This document shows positions 25,131 through 33,447 of a stretch of 64,000 nucleotides of DNA, one piece after another. The notes under the pieces were generated by a model. That model saw only the letters and a program-made list of their open reading frames with translations. It did no database searches and was not told the DNA's origin. This stretch comes from Flavobacterium sp. LC2016-01 (GTDB taxonomy: Bacteria; Bacteroidota; Bacteroidia; Flavobacteriales; Flavobacteriaceae), in assembly GCF_009711135.1 (NCBI RefSeq), contig NZ_WMIC01000001.1, forward strand, positions 372,001 to 436,000. The letters run 5' to 3'. The translations under genes and the position numbers were made by a program. Position 1 is the stretch's first letter. Each line of letters starts with the position of its first letter.

Positions 25131-25910
25131 TTAGTTGAATCGTAAACGTACATAGACGTGTTTGATTCCTTTTTTGTCTGATTCTCTTTCGTCAATTTCA
25201 AGAAAATCAGTCAGTGATTTCAGCATTGGCGTAAGTTTTGAATAACCATAATTTCTTGGGTCAAATTCTGGTTTTTTCTTTACAATCAAATTCCCGACAT
25301 CTCCTAAAAATGCCCAGCCGTCATCATCTTCAAGATCTTCAATTGTGGTTTCAATTAGTTCAATAGTTTGTTTGTCAACCTTATGAAGTGCTTTTTCGGT
25401 TGGTTTTTCAATAGGTTTTTTAGTATCGGAAGGCGTAGTTTTTGGTTTTTTCTTCTGAATTGCCCCATCCAAAACTTCAATATAAATAAATCGGTCGCAG
25501 GCAACAATAAAAGAATTTGGGGTTTTCTTTTCGCCAATACCAATCACCTTCATTCCCGATTCGCGAAGCCTGATGGCAAGACGAGTAAAATCACTGTCGC
25601 TCGAAACAATACAGAATCCATCTAATTTTCCTGAATACAGCAAATCCATTGCGTCTATAATCAAAGCAGAATCTGAAGAATTTTTCCCAACTGTATAACT
25701 ATATTGCTGAATAGGAGTAATGGCATGTTCCAAAAGGACACCTTTCCATCCGTTGGCATTTGGTTTTGTCCAATCGGCATAAATACGTTTGGTTGTTGGC
25801 GTTCCAAACTTTGCAATTTCCTCCATCATACCTTTTACGTTGCTGTAGGGCACATTATCGGCATCAATCAGGACGGCCAATTTTAAATCTTTTGAGTTGC
25901 TTAACGCCAT
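25131..25910 (-). CDS. NYN-domain (PIN-like) RNase with C-terminal LOTUS/OST-HTH domain
   Basis: The 259-residue protein contains an NYN (LabA/DUF88) domain at about 8-140: LAVLIDADNVPYSNVKG, SDSALIIDAMDLLYSGKLDGF and CIVSSDSDFTRLAIRLRESG carry the acidic residues expected for a metal-dependent RNase. A Lys/Pro-rich linker follows. A LOTUS-like winged helix at about 175-255 (IELIETTIEDLEDDDGWAFL, GDVGNLIVKKKPEFDPRNYG, KLTPMLKSLTDFLEI) is typical of RNA-binding partners of NYN. The ATG at 25910 is preferred over the upstream one at 25940, as the conserved part starts soon after it. Same strand as, and 37 bases before, the glutamate synthase-like gene. Confidence 0.88.
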   Translation of the reverse strand: MALSNSKDLKLAVLIDADNVPYSNVKGMMEEIAKFGTPTTKRIYADWTKPNANGWKGVLLEHAITPIQQYSYTVGKNSSDSALIIDAMDLLYSGKLDGFCIVSSDSDFTRLAIRLRESGMKVIGIGEKKTPNSFIVACDRFIYIEVLDGAIQKKKPKTTPSDTKKPIEKPTEKALHKVDKQTIELIETTIEDLEDDDGWAFLGDVGNLIVKKKPEFDPRNYGYSKLTPMLKSLTDFLEIDERESDKKGIKHVYVRLRFN

Positions 25911-26047
25911 TATTTCAATATTAGAAATTAAGTTTCTCAAAGTTAAAATTAAAATTGGTTTTTATAAGAATCGATAGGTGAATTAGTGCTTTGATCAACA
26001 CTAATTATTTTCATTATAAATAATATGGAACAACTCAAAAATTAATT

Positions 26048-26065
26048 AAAGATAAATTTGTCTTT
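26048..26065. promoter_or_regulatory. palindromic operator 1, upstream of the Rrf2 gene
   Basis: AAAGATAAATTTGTCTTT is an 18-base near-perfect dyad. Closely similar sites lie at 27160-27177 (before norB) and 31852-31869. It overlaps the putative -33 element of the Rrf2 promoter, a position suited to repression. Confidence 0.7.
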
Positions 26066-26088
26066 TATTGTGAGTCTGTATATCTTTG
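26057..26088 (+). promoter_or_regulatory. promoter of the Rrf2 gene
   Basis: TTTG (26057-26060), 20 bases, TATCTTTG (26081-26088) fits the Bacteroidota consensus exactly, 22 bases before the ATG. The -33 box lies inside operator 1. Confidence 0.65.
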
Positions 26089-26110
26089 TCTGGAATTAAT
26101 AAACGGATAT

Positions 26111-26560
26111 ATGTTTTCAAAAGCGTGTGAGTACGGAATTAGAGCTTCTATTTTTATTGCTGCCAATTCTTCAAAGGGAATCAGAGTCGGTATAAAAGAT
26201 GTTGCCAAAGAAATTGATTCACCTGAGCCATTTACAGCAAAGATTATGCAGATTCTGACTAAAAACGGAATTATTCATTCGGCTAAAGGAGTCGGAGGCG
26301 GTTTTGAGGTTTCAAATGAAGCCGTAAAATCAATAAAATTAATTCAAATCGTGGATGCCATTGACGGCAACAAGATTTACACTGGCTGCGGTATTGGACT
26401 TAAAGAATGTTCTGCGGTGCATCCTTGTCCTGTTCATAACGAATTTACGAAAATAAGAGGTTTGCTCTTGGAAATGCTAACTAAAACTACTTTGGAACAA
26501 TTGGCTTCGGATGTGAAATCTGGCGATTTTTTCCTTAAAACATTGAATACAAACGATTAA
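26111..26560 (+). CDS. Rrf2 family transcriptional regulator (NsrR-like)
   Basis: A 149-residue winged-helix regulator. The helix-turn-helix is GIKDVAKEIDSPEPFTAKIMQILTK-like (about 28-52), followed by the wing GIIHSAKGVGGGFEV. Three cysteines at 93, 100 and 106 (GCGIGLKEC, HPCP) are placed as in Rrf2 proteins that bind an Fe-S cluster, such as NsrR or IscR. The position ahead of azurin, norB and a Fe-S repair gene suggests it responds to nitric oxide. The palindrome at its own promoter and again before norB suggests autoregulation and control of norB. The ligand itself is inferred. Confidence 0.88.
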   Translation: MFSKACEYGIRASIFIAANSSKGIRVGIKDVAKEIDSPEPFTAKIMQILTKNGIIHSAKGVGGGFEVSNEAVKSIKLIQIVDAIDGNKIYTGCGIGLKECSAVHPCPVHNEFTKIRGLLLEMLTKTTLEQLASDVKSGDFFLKTLNTND

Positions 26561-26582
26561 TATTTAATAAATTATCTCAAAT

Positions 26583-27104
26583 ATGAATACAAAAACCAAA
26601 ATTTCACTATTGATCCTAATGGGATTTTTAACCATAACTTCTTGCGGTAAAAAAGAAACAGCGCCGGCTGAAGAACAAACAGAAACATCTACAGAAGGAG
26701 AACCAGCTCCAACAGCTGCACCAACTGAAGAAAATGTATTAGTTATTGAAGGAAATGACCAAATGCAGTACAATGTAAACGAATTGAAAGCCGTTGCAGG
26801 GAAACCAATTAAACTGACTTTGAAACACGTTGGAAAAATACCAAAAGAAGCGATGGGACATAATTTAGTAATCCTTCAAGAAGGAACAGACGAAGCTGCT
26901 TTTGCTTTGAAAGCGAATGACGCTAAGGCAACGGATTATATTCCAGAATCTGAAAAAGCTTCAATTATTGCTCATACTAAATTATTGGGCGGTGGCGAAG
27001 AAGATACAATCGAATTTACAATTGATAAAAAAGGAACATACAAATACATTTGCTCTTTCCCAGGCCACGTGGCGATGATGAAAGGCGTATTAATTGTTGA
27101 GTAA
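26583..27104 (+). CDS. azurin, lipid-anchored type-1 copper protein
   Basis: A 173-residue lipoprotein (lipobox TITSC, Cys21) with a Glu/Pro/Thr-rich linker to about 50, then a cupredoxin domain. The copper ligands fit azurin: His93 in AMGHNLV, Cys157, His162 and Met166 in CSFPGHVAMM. Azurins carry single electrons in the periplasm; here it may feed or drain the NO-reducing chain, although qNOR itself takes electrons from quinol. It starts 22 bases after the Rrf2 gene, is probably cotranscribed with it, and is followed by a terminator. Confidence 0.92.
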   Translation: MNTKTKISLLILMGFLTITSCGKKETAPAEEQTETSTEGEPAPTAAPTEENVLVIEGNDQMQYNVNELKAVAGKPIKLTLKHVGKIPKEAMGHNLVILQEGTDEAAFALKANDAKATDYIPESEKASIIAHTKLLGGGEEDTIEFTIDKKGTYKYICSFPGHVAMMKGVLIVE

Positions 27105-27111
27105 ATAATAT

Positions 27112-27150
27112 AGACTTCAAATCGTATCATTGGGTTTGAAGTTTTTTTTA
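27112..27150 (+). terminator. intrinsic terminator after azurin
   Basis: Stem ACTTCAAA / TTTGAAGT with a 13-base loop and a T8 run. It separates the regulator-azurin unit from norB. Confidence 0.8.
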
Positions 27151-27159
27151 AAACTAATA

Positions 27160-27177
27160 AAAGATAAAATTGTCTTT
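27160..27177. promoter_or_regulatory. palindromic operator 2, upstream of norB
   Basis: AAAGATAAAATTGTCTTT, extended by ATAA and TTAT-type flanks into ATAAAAGA-N8-TCTTTTAT. It ends 16 bases before the norB ATG, where a bound repressor would block the promoter or early transcription. TAAAATTG at 27165-27172 may be the -7 box. Confidence 0.7.
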
Positions 27178-27193
27178 TATTTAATCGAAAAAG

Positions 27194-29428
27194 ATGAAAA
27201 GAGAAAAAAAATTATGGATTGTTTTTGCATTGGTCATGAGTATTTCATTTGCAGTGCTTGGTTATTACGGATACGAGATTTATCAACAGGCACCGCCGGT
27301 TCCAAAACAGATTGTTTCAGATTCTGGAAAAGTTATTTTTAGTGAAAGCGAAATTAAAGACGGACAAAATATCTGGCAGAGTATAGGAGGCCAGGAAGTG
27401 GGATCGATCTGGGGACACGGTGCTTATGTAGCTCCAGACTGGACTGCAGATTGGCTCCACAGAGAAGCGGTTTTTATACTGGATATTTATGCCCAAAAAG
27501 ATTTTAATAAAAAATATGACGAATTAGATGCTGAAAAGCAATCGGCATTAAAGATTCGTTTACAGAAAGATGTACGAACTAATCGTTATAATCCTGACAC
27601 AGGTGTACTTACGATTTCTGAAAATCGTGCTGCAGCGATCAAAGGTTTAAGCGAATATTATAAAGGTCTTTTTACGAATGATCCTAAGTTCGATAAATTA
27701 AGAGGAGAATATGCCATTCCGAAAAATTCGATTAAAGATGCTGAACGAATGCATAAGATGAACGCTTTTTTCTTTTGGGCAACTTGGGCAACAGTTACCA
27801 ATCGACCAGATTCAAAAATTTCATACACGCACAATTGGCCATCAGATGAATTGGTCGGAAATACTGCCACAACCGAACTTTTGGCTTGGTCTGGAGTAAG
27901 TATTATTCTATTGATTTTAAGTGTTGGAATTTTAGTTTTCTATCATGCAAAATCAGGTGAAGAAGAAGAATTCCCGCTTCCAAAAGAAGATCCAATCATC
28001 AAGCAGGGAAAAACTAAATCAATGGGATTGGTGACTAAATATTTCTGGGTTGTGAGTTTATTGATGGTTTTGCAAATGGTTTTTGGAATCATAACAGCGC
28101 ATTATGGAGTAGAAGGTAACGGTTTGTACGGAATTCCAATTGATAAGATTCTGCCGTATGCTGTAACACGTACTTGGCACACACAATTAGCGATTTTCTG
28201 GATTGCAACAGCTTGGCTGGCAACAGGATTATATATTGCGCCGGCAGTTTCGGGCAAAGACCCTAAATTTCAGTGTTTTGGAATCAACTTTTTGTTTGTG
28301 GCTTTATTGATTATTGTTTTAGGTTCAATGGCTGGACAATGGTTTGGTGTAATGCAAAAACTGAATTTGGTTCAAAATTTCTGGTTCGGACATCAAGGTT
28401 ACGAATATGTTGATTTAGGTCGTTTCTGGCAAATTTTCCTTTTGGTAGGATTGTTTTTATGGCTGGCTTTAATGATTCGTCCGTTACTTCCTGTTCTTAA
28501 GAAAAAAACAGAAGAGAAAAATCTAATGATCTTGTTTTTAATTTCTTGTACCGCCATTGCGATGTTCTACGGAGCAGGATTAATGTGGGGAAGACAGACG
28601 AATTTAGCCATTGCTGAATACTGGAGATGGTGGGTTGTTCACCTTTGGGTGGAAGGTTTCTTCGAAGTATTTGCAACTGTTGTGATCGCATTTTTATTTG
28701 TTCGTTTGGGATTGTTAAAAACCAAAACAGCAACCTTAAATGTACTTTTTGCGACAATTATTTTCATGTCTGGAGGGATTTTAGGAACATTTCATCACTT
28801 GTATTTCTCAGGAACACCAACAGCAATTATGGCTTTGGGAGCAACATTCAGTGCCTTAGAAGTTGTGCCTTTAACTTTAATCGGATTTGAAGCCTATCAA
28901 AACTATAAAATTTCAAAATCAACACAATGGATTGCCGATTACAAATGGCCGATTTACTTTATGATTTCTGTAGCATTTTGGAATTTCCTAGGCGCCGGAA
29001 TCTTCGGATTCATCATCAATCCGCCAATTGCACTTTATTATATACAAGGCTTGAATACAACGCCATTACACGGACATACTGCTTTATTTGGAGTGTACGG
29101 AATGCTGGGAATTGGTTTAGTGTTATTTGTATTGAGAAGTTTGTACCGAAATGTAAGCTGGAACAACAAACTGCTTAAAATCACTTTTTGGTCATTAAAT
29201 ATTGGTTTATTCCTAATGGCAATTTTGAGTTTGCTTCCAATTGGGGTTTGGCAGGCAATTGAAAGTATCAATCACGGAATGTGGTACGCACGTTCATCAG
29301 AATTAATGCAGCAGCCAGAAATGATTACGCTGAAATGGCTTCGTGCCATTGGAGATTCAATCTTTGGAATCGGATTTATTACAATGGCTTGGTTTGTATT
29401 TGAACTGACTTTAAAAAACAAAAAATAA
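27194..29428 (+). CDS. norB: quinol-dependent nitric oxide reductase (single-chain NorB)
   Basis: A 744-residue inner-membrane enzyme that reduces two NO to N2O with quinol. The N-terminal extension holds a first helix and a periplasmic domain of qNOR type (IWQSIGGQEVGSIWGHGAYV, APDWTADWLHREA, THNWPSDELVGNT). It takes the place of the cytochrome-c subunit NorC but lacks the heme-binding CxxCH. The rest is the twelve-helix heme-copper oxidase-like core: RTWHTQLAIFWIATAWLATG, WWVVHLWVEGFFEVFATVV (His and Glu at the non-heme iron site), GTFHHLYFSG, HGHTALFGVYGMLGIGL. The length is normal for qNOR. Its operator and the close ric gene point to an NO-response operon. Confidence 0.94.
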   Translation: MKREKKLWIVFALVMSISFAVLGYYGYEIYQQAPPVPKQIVSDSGKVIFSESEIKDGQNIWQSIGGQEVGSIWGHGAYVAPDWTADWLHREAVFILDIYAQKDFNKKYDELDAEKQSALKIRLQKDVRTNRYNPDTGVLTISENRAAAIKGLSEYYKGLFTNDPKFDKLRGEYAIPKNSIKDAERMHKMNAFFFWATWATVTNRPDSKISYTHNWPSDELVGNTATTELLAWSGVSIILLILSVGILVFYHAKSGEEEEFPLPKEDPIIKQGKTKSMGLVTKYFWVVSLLMVLQMVFGIITAHYGVEGNGLYGIPIDKILPYAVTRTWHTQLAIFWIATAWLATGLYIAPAVSGKDPKFQCFGINFLFVALLIIVLGSMAGQWFGVMQKLNLVQNFWFGHQGYEYVDLGRFWQIFLLVGLFLWLALMIRPLLPVLKKKTEEKNLMILFLISCTAIAMFYGAGLMWGRQTNLAIAEYWRWWVVHLWVEGFFEVFATVVIAFLFVRLGLLKTKTATLNVLFATIIFMSGGILGTFHHLYFSGTPTAIMALGATFSALEVVPLTLIGFEAYQNYKISKSTQWIADYKWPIYFMISVAFWNFLGAGIFGFIINPPIALYYIQGLNTTPLHGHTALFGVYGMLGIGLVLFVLRSLYRNVSWNNKLLKITFWSLNIGLFLMAILSLLPIGVWQAIESINHGMWYARSSELMQQPEMITLKWLRAIGDSIFGIGFITMAWFVFELTLKNKK

Positions 29429-29440
29429 AAACACATTATC

Positions 29441-30172
29441 ATGGAAAATTTAAAAAACAAAACAATAGGATCGTTCGTAGCTGAAGACTTTAGAACAGCA
29501 GCAGTTTTCTCTAAATATAAAATCGATTTTTGCTGTAAAGGAAATAGAACTGTTACTGAAGTTTGTGAAAAACAGAATATCGACGCAGCTACTTTATTAG
29601 AAAATGTGCTGCAAGTCGTACAATCAGAAAACAATGGAAATGTCGATTTTAATTCATGGCCTCTAGATTTATTGGTAGATTATATTGAGAAAAAACACCA
29701 CCGTTACGTAGAAGAAAAAACAAATATTTTGCTTCCGTTTTTAGATAAATTATGTAAAGTTCACGGTGGCAATCATCCTGAATTATTTAAGATTAATGAA
29801 TTGTTTATTGGCTGTGCGGGTGAATTGGCGCAGCACATGAAAAAAGAAGAATTGATGTTGTTTCCTTTTGTAAAGCGAATGGTAAAAATCAAAGAATCTG
29901 ATGGAGTTTTGAATCAGCCTTCTTTCGGAACCGTTTCAAATCCGATTGCGATGATGATGAACGAACACGATAATGAAGGCGAACGTTTTAGAGCAATTGC
30001 CGAATTGACAAATAATTATACACCGCCAGCAGATGCCTGTACCACATACAAAGTGACTTTTGCAATGTTGAAAGAATTTGAAGAAGATTTGCACAAACAC
30101 ATTCATCTGGAAAATAATATCTTATTTCCAAAAGCGGTTGTTTTAGAAAAAGACTTTGTTGAAGTACAATAA
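29441..30172 (+). CDS. ric: iron-sulfur cluster repair di-iron protein (RIC/YtfE/ScdA)
   Basis: The 243-residue protein has an N-terminal ScdA_N (DUF542) part, TIGSFVAEDFRTAAVFSKYK and DFCCKGNRTVTEVCEK. The C-terminal hemerythrin-like di-iron domain has His and Glu ligands in YIEKKHHRYVEEKT, HGGNHPELFK, ELAQHMKKEELMLFPF, MMNEHDNEGERF and LHKHIHLENNILFP. RIC proteins restore Fe-S clusters damaged by NO or oxidants. It begins 12 bases after norB, so it is in the same operon, and is followed by a terminator. Confidence 0.94.
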   Translation: MENLKNKTIGSFVAEDFRTAAVFSKYKIDFCCKGNRTVTEVCEKQNIDAATLLENVLQVVQSENNGNVDFNSWPLDLLVDYIEKKHHRYVEEKTNILLPFLDKLCKVHGGNHPELFKINELFIGCAGELAQHMKKEELMLFPFVKRMVKIKESDGVLNQPSFGTVSNPIAMMMNEHDNEGERFRAIAELTNNYTPPADACTTYKVTFAMLKEFEEDLHKHIHLENNILFPKAVVLEKDFVEVQ

Positions 30173-30194
30173 AGGTTGATTTAATAGTTCGAAA

Positions 30195-30239
30195 AGCACC
30201 GATAACAATCTTTTAAAATGATAATTATCGGTGTTTTTA
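30195..30239 (+). terminator. intrinsic terminator after ric
   Basis: Stem CACCGATAA / TTATCGGTG with a 19-base loop, then T5. It closes the norB-ric unit. Confidence 0.75.
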
Positions 30240-30283
30240 TTTGAAGAAATGCTATTTTAATAGATTGAGTTTAAAATTATTTA

Positions 30284-30415
30284 ACACATAGAAACATAGA
30301 TTTTGAAGATAAAAAAAAGATTATTTTAAAAAATCTAGATTTTCACACATAGCTATGTTTGTTAATGCAAGTGAAACGCCTTTAAAGCCGCTGCAAAATC
30401 TATGTTTCTATGTGT
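30284..30415. repeat. long inverted repeat with perfect 21-bp arms
   Basis: The arms 30284-30304 (starting ACACATAGAAACATAGA) and 30395-30415 are exact inverse complements. The interior includes CACACATAGCTATGTTTG, itself a partial repeat of the arm. It resembles short dispersed palindromes of Flavobacterium. It separates ric from the next gene and ends 18 bases before its start. Confidence 0.8.
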
Positions 30416-30433
30416 TTAAAAAATAATCACAAT

Positions 30434-31654
30434 ATGAATTCCCAAAAAGCTTGGATTATTTGCTGTTTTTTTAATTTTCTGATTGCCTGTGTTTTCGGAT
30501 TATTAATGCGGTTTATGTATCTTTTTCCAATAGATTTTTTAAACTACAGTTTTTTGCTTCACGCTCATTCGCATGTAGCGATGCTAGGCTGGGTTTATAT
30601 GATCGTTTATGTTCTGATTGTTCGTTTTTTTATTCCAAATGAGAAAAGTCAAAAACTAATTTACAATCGTTTATTCTGGCTGACGGAATTTTCAGTTATC
30701 GGAATGATGATTGCTTTTCCAATTCAGGGATATGCTTTGTTCTCAATTGTATTTTCGACTATGCATATCTTACTGAGTTATGTTTTTTGCCGATTGATTT
30801 GGAAGGATTGTTCTAAAGAAAAATCTCCTGTGCAAAGACTTTTACTGACCTCAATTCTGTTTATGATTTTGTCAACTTGTGGCGTTTGGTGTTTGGGGCC
30901 GGCAGTAAGTATGTTAGGAAAACAAAGTGCTTTTTACCAGATTGCGATTCAGTTTTTCCTGCATTTTCAGTTTAATGGCTGGTTTATACTGGCTATTTTA
31001 GCTTTGTTTTTAAAACAGTTTCAAGATAAAATGGATGAAGTAAAGTTTAAAAAGTTCTATTATGCCTTAGTTATCTCAACGCTTTTAACGGTTTCTTTTC
31101 CAATACGATGGTTTATAGAAAATGATGTTTTGAATTATATCAATGGTTTGGGAGTTTTAATTCAATTAGTCGCTTTTATTTATTTTTATAAAATGCTAAA
31201 ACCTCAAATAGGTCATTTCAAAAGCACTTTAGATAAAACTGCAAAAATGGTTTATGGTTTGGCATTCTGTTCTTTGTTTTTAAAAGTCGGAATTCAGTTA
31301 TTAACCGTTTTTCCAAATTTAGCCGAAGTTTCGCATCAAATTCGAAATTTTGTAATTGGCTTTATTCACTTAACAACTTTAGGAATTATCACAGGATTTT
31401 TGTTTGGAATCTTGCTTCAGAATAAAATACTTTCTGCCAATTCTTCACTATTGAAAATAGGAGTGAAGTGCTTTATCTTTGGATATATTGCTACAGAAGT
31501 TTTACTATTTCTTCAAGGCTGGCTTTTCTTTTTTGAAAAAGGAACAATTGCATTTTACTATCAAAGTATTTTGATATTGAGTCTGTTTTTGGTTTTAGGA
31601 TTAGTTTTAATGATGACATCCATTAGAAATTTACATTCTGAATGGTTCAAGTAA
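30434..31654 (+). CDS. polytopic membrane protein of the NO cluster, distantly heme-copper oxidase-like
   Basis: The 406-residue protein has about 11-12 hydrophobic helices. LLHAHSHVAMLGWVYMIVYV and QFFLHFQFNGWFILAILAL place conserved His in membrane helices, as in heme-binding families such as the NorB/oxidase subunit I fold or NnrS. I cannot assign it firmly. The start at 30434 (MNSQKAW) is preferred to a GTG in the palindrome at 30410. The position after ric suggests a part in NO handling or in a respiratory complex, but the terminator and palindrome in between leave room for separate expression. Confidence 0.65.
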   Translation: MNSQKAWIICCFFNFLIACVFGLLMRFMYLFPIDFLNYSFLLHAHSHVAMLGWVYMIVYVLIVRFFIPNEKSQKLIYNRLFWLTEFSVIGMMIAFPIQGYALFSIVFSTMHILLSYVFCRLIWKDCSKEKSPVQRLLLTSILFMILSTCGVWCLGPAVSMLGKQSAFYQIAIQFFLHFQFNGWFILAILALFLKQFQDKMDEVKFKKFYYALVISTLLTVSFPIRWFIENDVLNYINGLGVLIQLVAFIYFYKMLKPQIGHFKSTLDKTAKMVYGLAFCSLFLKVGIQLLTVFPNLAEVSHQIRNFVIGFIHLTTLGIITGFLFGILLQNKILSANSSLLKIGVKCFIFGYIATEVLLFLQGWLFFFEKGTIAFYYQSILILSLFLVLGLVLMMTSIRNLHSEWFK

Positions 31655-32065
31655 ATAATCTCCCAAGGAACTATAATATTTATAGAATGTTTGTCTACAC
31701 TATCATAATTAATAATTTCTTCCTTTTTACAGCTGATTATAAATAATGCACTAAAAGGATTACAGGTCAACAGTCCCGTTTTAATTAAAATGCCTTTTTT
31801 GGTTTTCGTCGTATTTTGGTTTTCTAAGGTTTTAATTAAGATCAAAAAATAAAAGATGATGTTGTCTTTTTTAGGATAAAAATCATGATCTGAAAACAAC
31901 TATATGCCTAAATTATAAAGGTTTGAAATGTTTATTTAGGATTTATCTTGTTAAATATAATGAGTTGAATTATTTTCAATAAAAATAATTGAGGTTCTTC
32001 ATTTTAAATTAATAATGATTATTTTTGCTCGCTGATTAAAGTTAAAATTATTACTACACTATATT
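31655..32065. other. 410-base intergenic region with one orphan operator
   Basis: AT-rich, with no convincing ORF on either strand (the longest minus-strand frame lies mostly opposite the preceding gene). The only clear element is the palindrome at 31852-31869. TTG/TAnnTTTG-type promoter pairs are not convincing here. Confidence 0.5.
31852..31869. promoter_or_regulatory. palindromic operator 3, without an adjacent target gene
   Basis: AAAGATGATGTTGTCTTT matches operators 1 and 2 in both outer half-sites (AAAGAT, TTGTCTTT); extended, it is ATAAAAGA-N8-TCTTTTTT. It lies 196 bases before the next start codon. Confidence 0.55.
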
Positions 32066-33325
32066 ATGGTAAAAGATTTATTCGAGAGAATTCAGGACAA
32101 TAAAGGACCTTTAGGAAAATGGGCTTCTCAAGCAGAGGGCTACTATGTTTTCCCAAAGTTAGAGGGTGAGCTGGGTCCTAGAATGACATTTCACGGAAAG
32201 AATATTTTAAACTGGAGTTTAAATGATTATTTAGGTTTAGCTAATCATCCAGAGGTTCGTAAAGCAGATACAGATGCAGCAGCTCAGTTTGGAGCAGCTT
32301 ATCCGATGGGAGCTCGTATGATGTCTGGACACACTACGTATCATGAACAATTAGAAAATGAATTGGCTGATTTTGTAATGAAAGAGTCTGCTTATTTATT
32401 GAATTTTGGTTACCAAGGAATGGTTTCGATCATTGATGCATTGGTAACAAAAAATGACATCATTGTTTATGATGTTGATTCACATGCTTGTATTATTGAT
32501 GGTGTTCGTTTGCACATGGGTAAACGTTTCACATACAAACACAATGATCTTGAAAGTATGGAAAAAAACCTGCAGCGTGCTACTAAAATGGCCGAAGAAA
32601 CAGGCGGAGGTATTTTATTTATTACCGAAGGTGTTTTTGGAATGCGCGGACAACAGGGAAAACTAAAAGAAATTGTTGCTATGAAGCAAAAATACAATTT
32701 CCGTTTATTAGTTGATGATGCACACGGTTTTGGTACACTTGGAAAAACAGGTGCTGGAGCAGGTGAAGAGCAGGGAGTTCAAGATGATATTGATGTTTAC
32801 TTCTCTACTTTTGCAAAATCAATGGCTAATATTGGCGCTTTTGTAGCGGCTGATAAATCGGTTATTGATTATTTAAAATACAACTTACGTTCTCAGATGT
32901 TTGCAAAAGCATTGCCAATGATTCAGACGATCGGTTCATTGAAACGTCTAGAATTATTGCGTAATTCATCTTCAATTAAAGATAAACTTTGGGAAAACGT
33001 TAATGCATTGCAAAACGGTCTTAAAGAAAAAGGATTTAATATTGGAGATACAAATACTTGTATTACACCAGTGTACTTAGAAGGAAGTATTCCTGAAGCA
33101 ATGGTTATGGTAAACGATTTGAGAGAAAACTACGGTATTTTCCTTTCGATTGTTGTTTACCCAGTTATTCCAAAAGGAATTATTTTGTTAAGAATGATCC
33201 CGACAGCTTCTCATACGCTTGCTGATATTGATGAAACTTTAACTGCTTTTGAAGCAATCCGCGAGAAATTAGTTAACGGAATCTATAAAGAAATTGCTGA
33301 GCGTACAACAGTTGACGTTTCGTAA
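32066..33325 (+). CDS. KBL/SPT-type alpha-oxoamine synthase (serine palmitoyltransferase or cysteate acyltransferase)
   Basis: A 419-residue PLP enzyme of the family that condenses an acyl-thioester with an amino acid. Features: NWSLNDYLGLANHPEV, the GARMMSGHTTYHEQLE loop, LLVDDAHGFGTLGKTGAG with the cofactor Asp and His, and STFAKSMANIGAF with the probable Schiff-base Lys251. In Bacteroidota, close relatives make sphingolipid bases from serine or sulfonolipid bases (capnine) from cysteate; sequence reading alone cannot separate these. A KBL or biotin-pathway role is less likely, as no bio genes are near. Terminator at 33364. Confidence 0.88.
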   Translation: MVKDLFERIQDNKGPLGKWASQAEGYYVFPKLEGELGPRMTFHGKNILNWSLNDYLGLANHPEVRKADTDAAAQFGAAYPMGARMMSGHTTYHEQLENELADFVMKESAYLLNFGYQGMVSIIDALVTKNDIIVYDVDSHACIIDGVRLHMGKRFTYKHNDLESMEKNLQRATKMAEETGGGILFITEGVFGMRGQQGKLKEIVAMKQKYNFRLLVDDAHGFGTLGKTGAGAGEEQGVQDDIDVYFSTFAKSMANIGAFVAADKSVIDYLKYNLRSQMFAKALPMIQTIGSLKRLELLRNSSSIKDKLWENVNALQNGLKEKGFNIGDTNTCITPVYLEGSIPEAMVMVNDLRENYGIFLSIVVYPVIPKGIILLRMIPTASHTLADIDETLTAFEAIREKLVNGIYKEIAERTTVDVS

Positions 33326-33363
33326 TTAATTATAAAATAAATTCTCTTAAGTGGGAATTATGT

Positions 33364-33400
33364 AAAAAAATCCATTTGTTCTACGAATGGATTTTTTTTA
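33364..33400 (+). terminator. intrinsic terminator
   Basis: Stem AAAAAAATCCAT / ATGGATTTTTTT with a short loop and T-run, after the SPT-like gene. Confidence 0.85.
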
Positions 33401-33447
33401 TTTGGACTAACTTTATCTCAAAATCAACAAAATAAAAATAACGAATT

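Noticed and set aside
31561..31899. 112-residue minus-strand ORF after the NO cluster
   Set aside because: Overlaps the end of the membrane protein gene on the other strand, has no family resemblance and no ribosome-site or promoter support.
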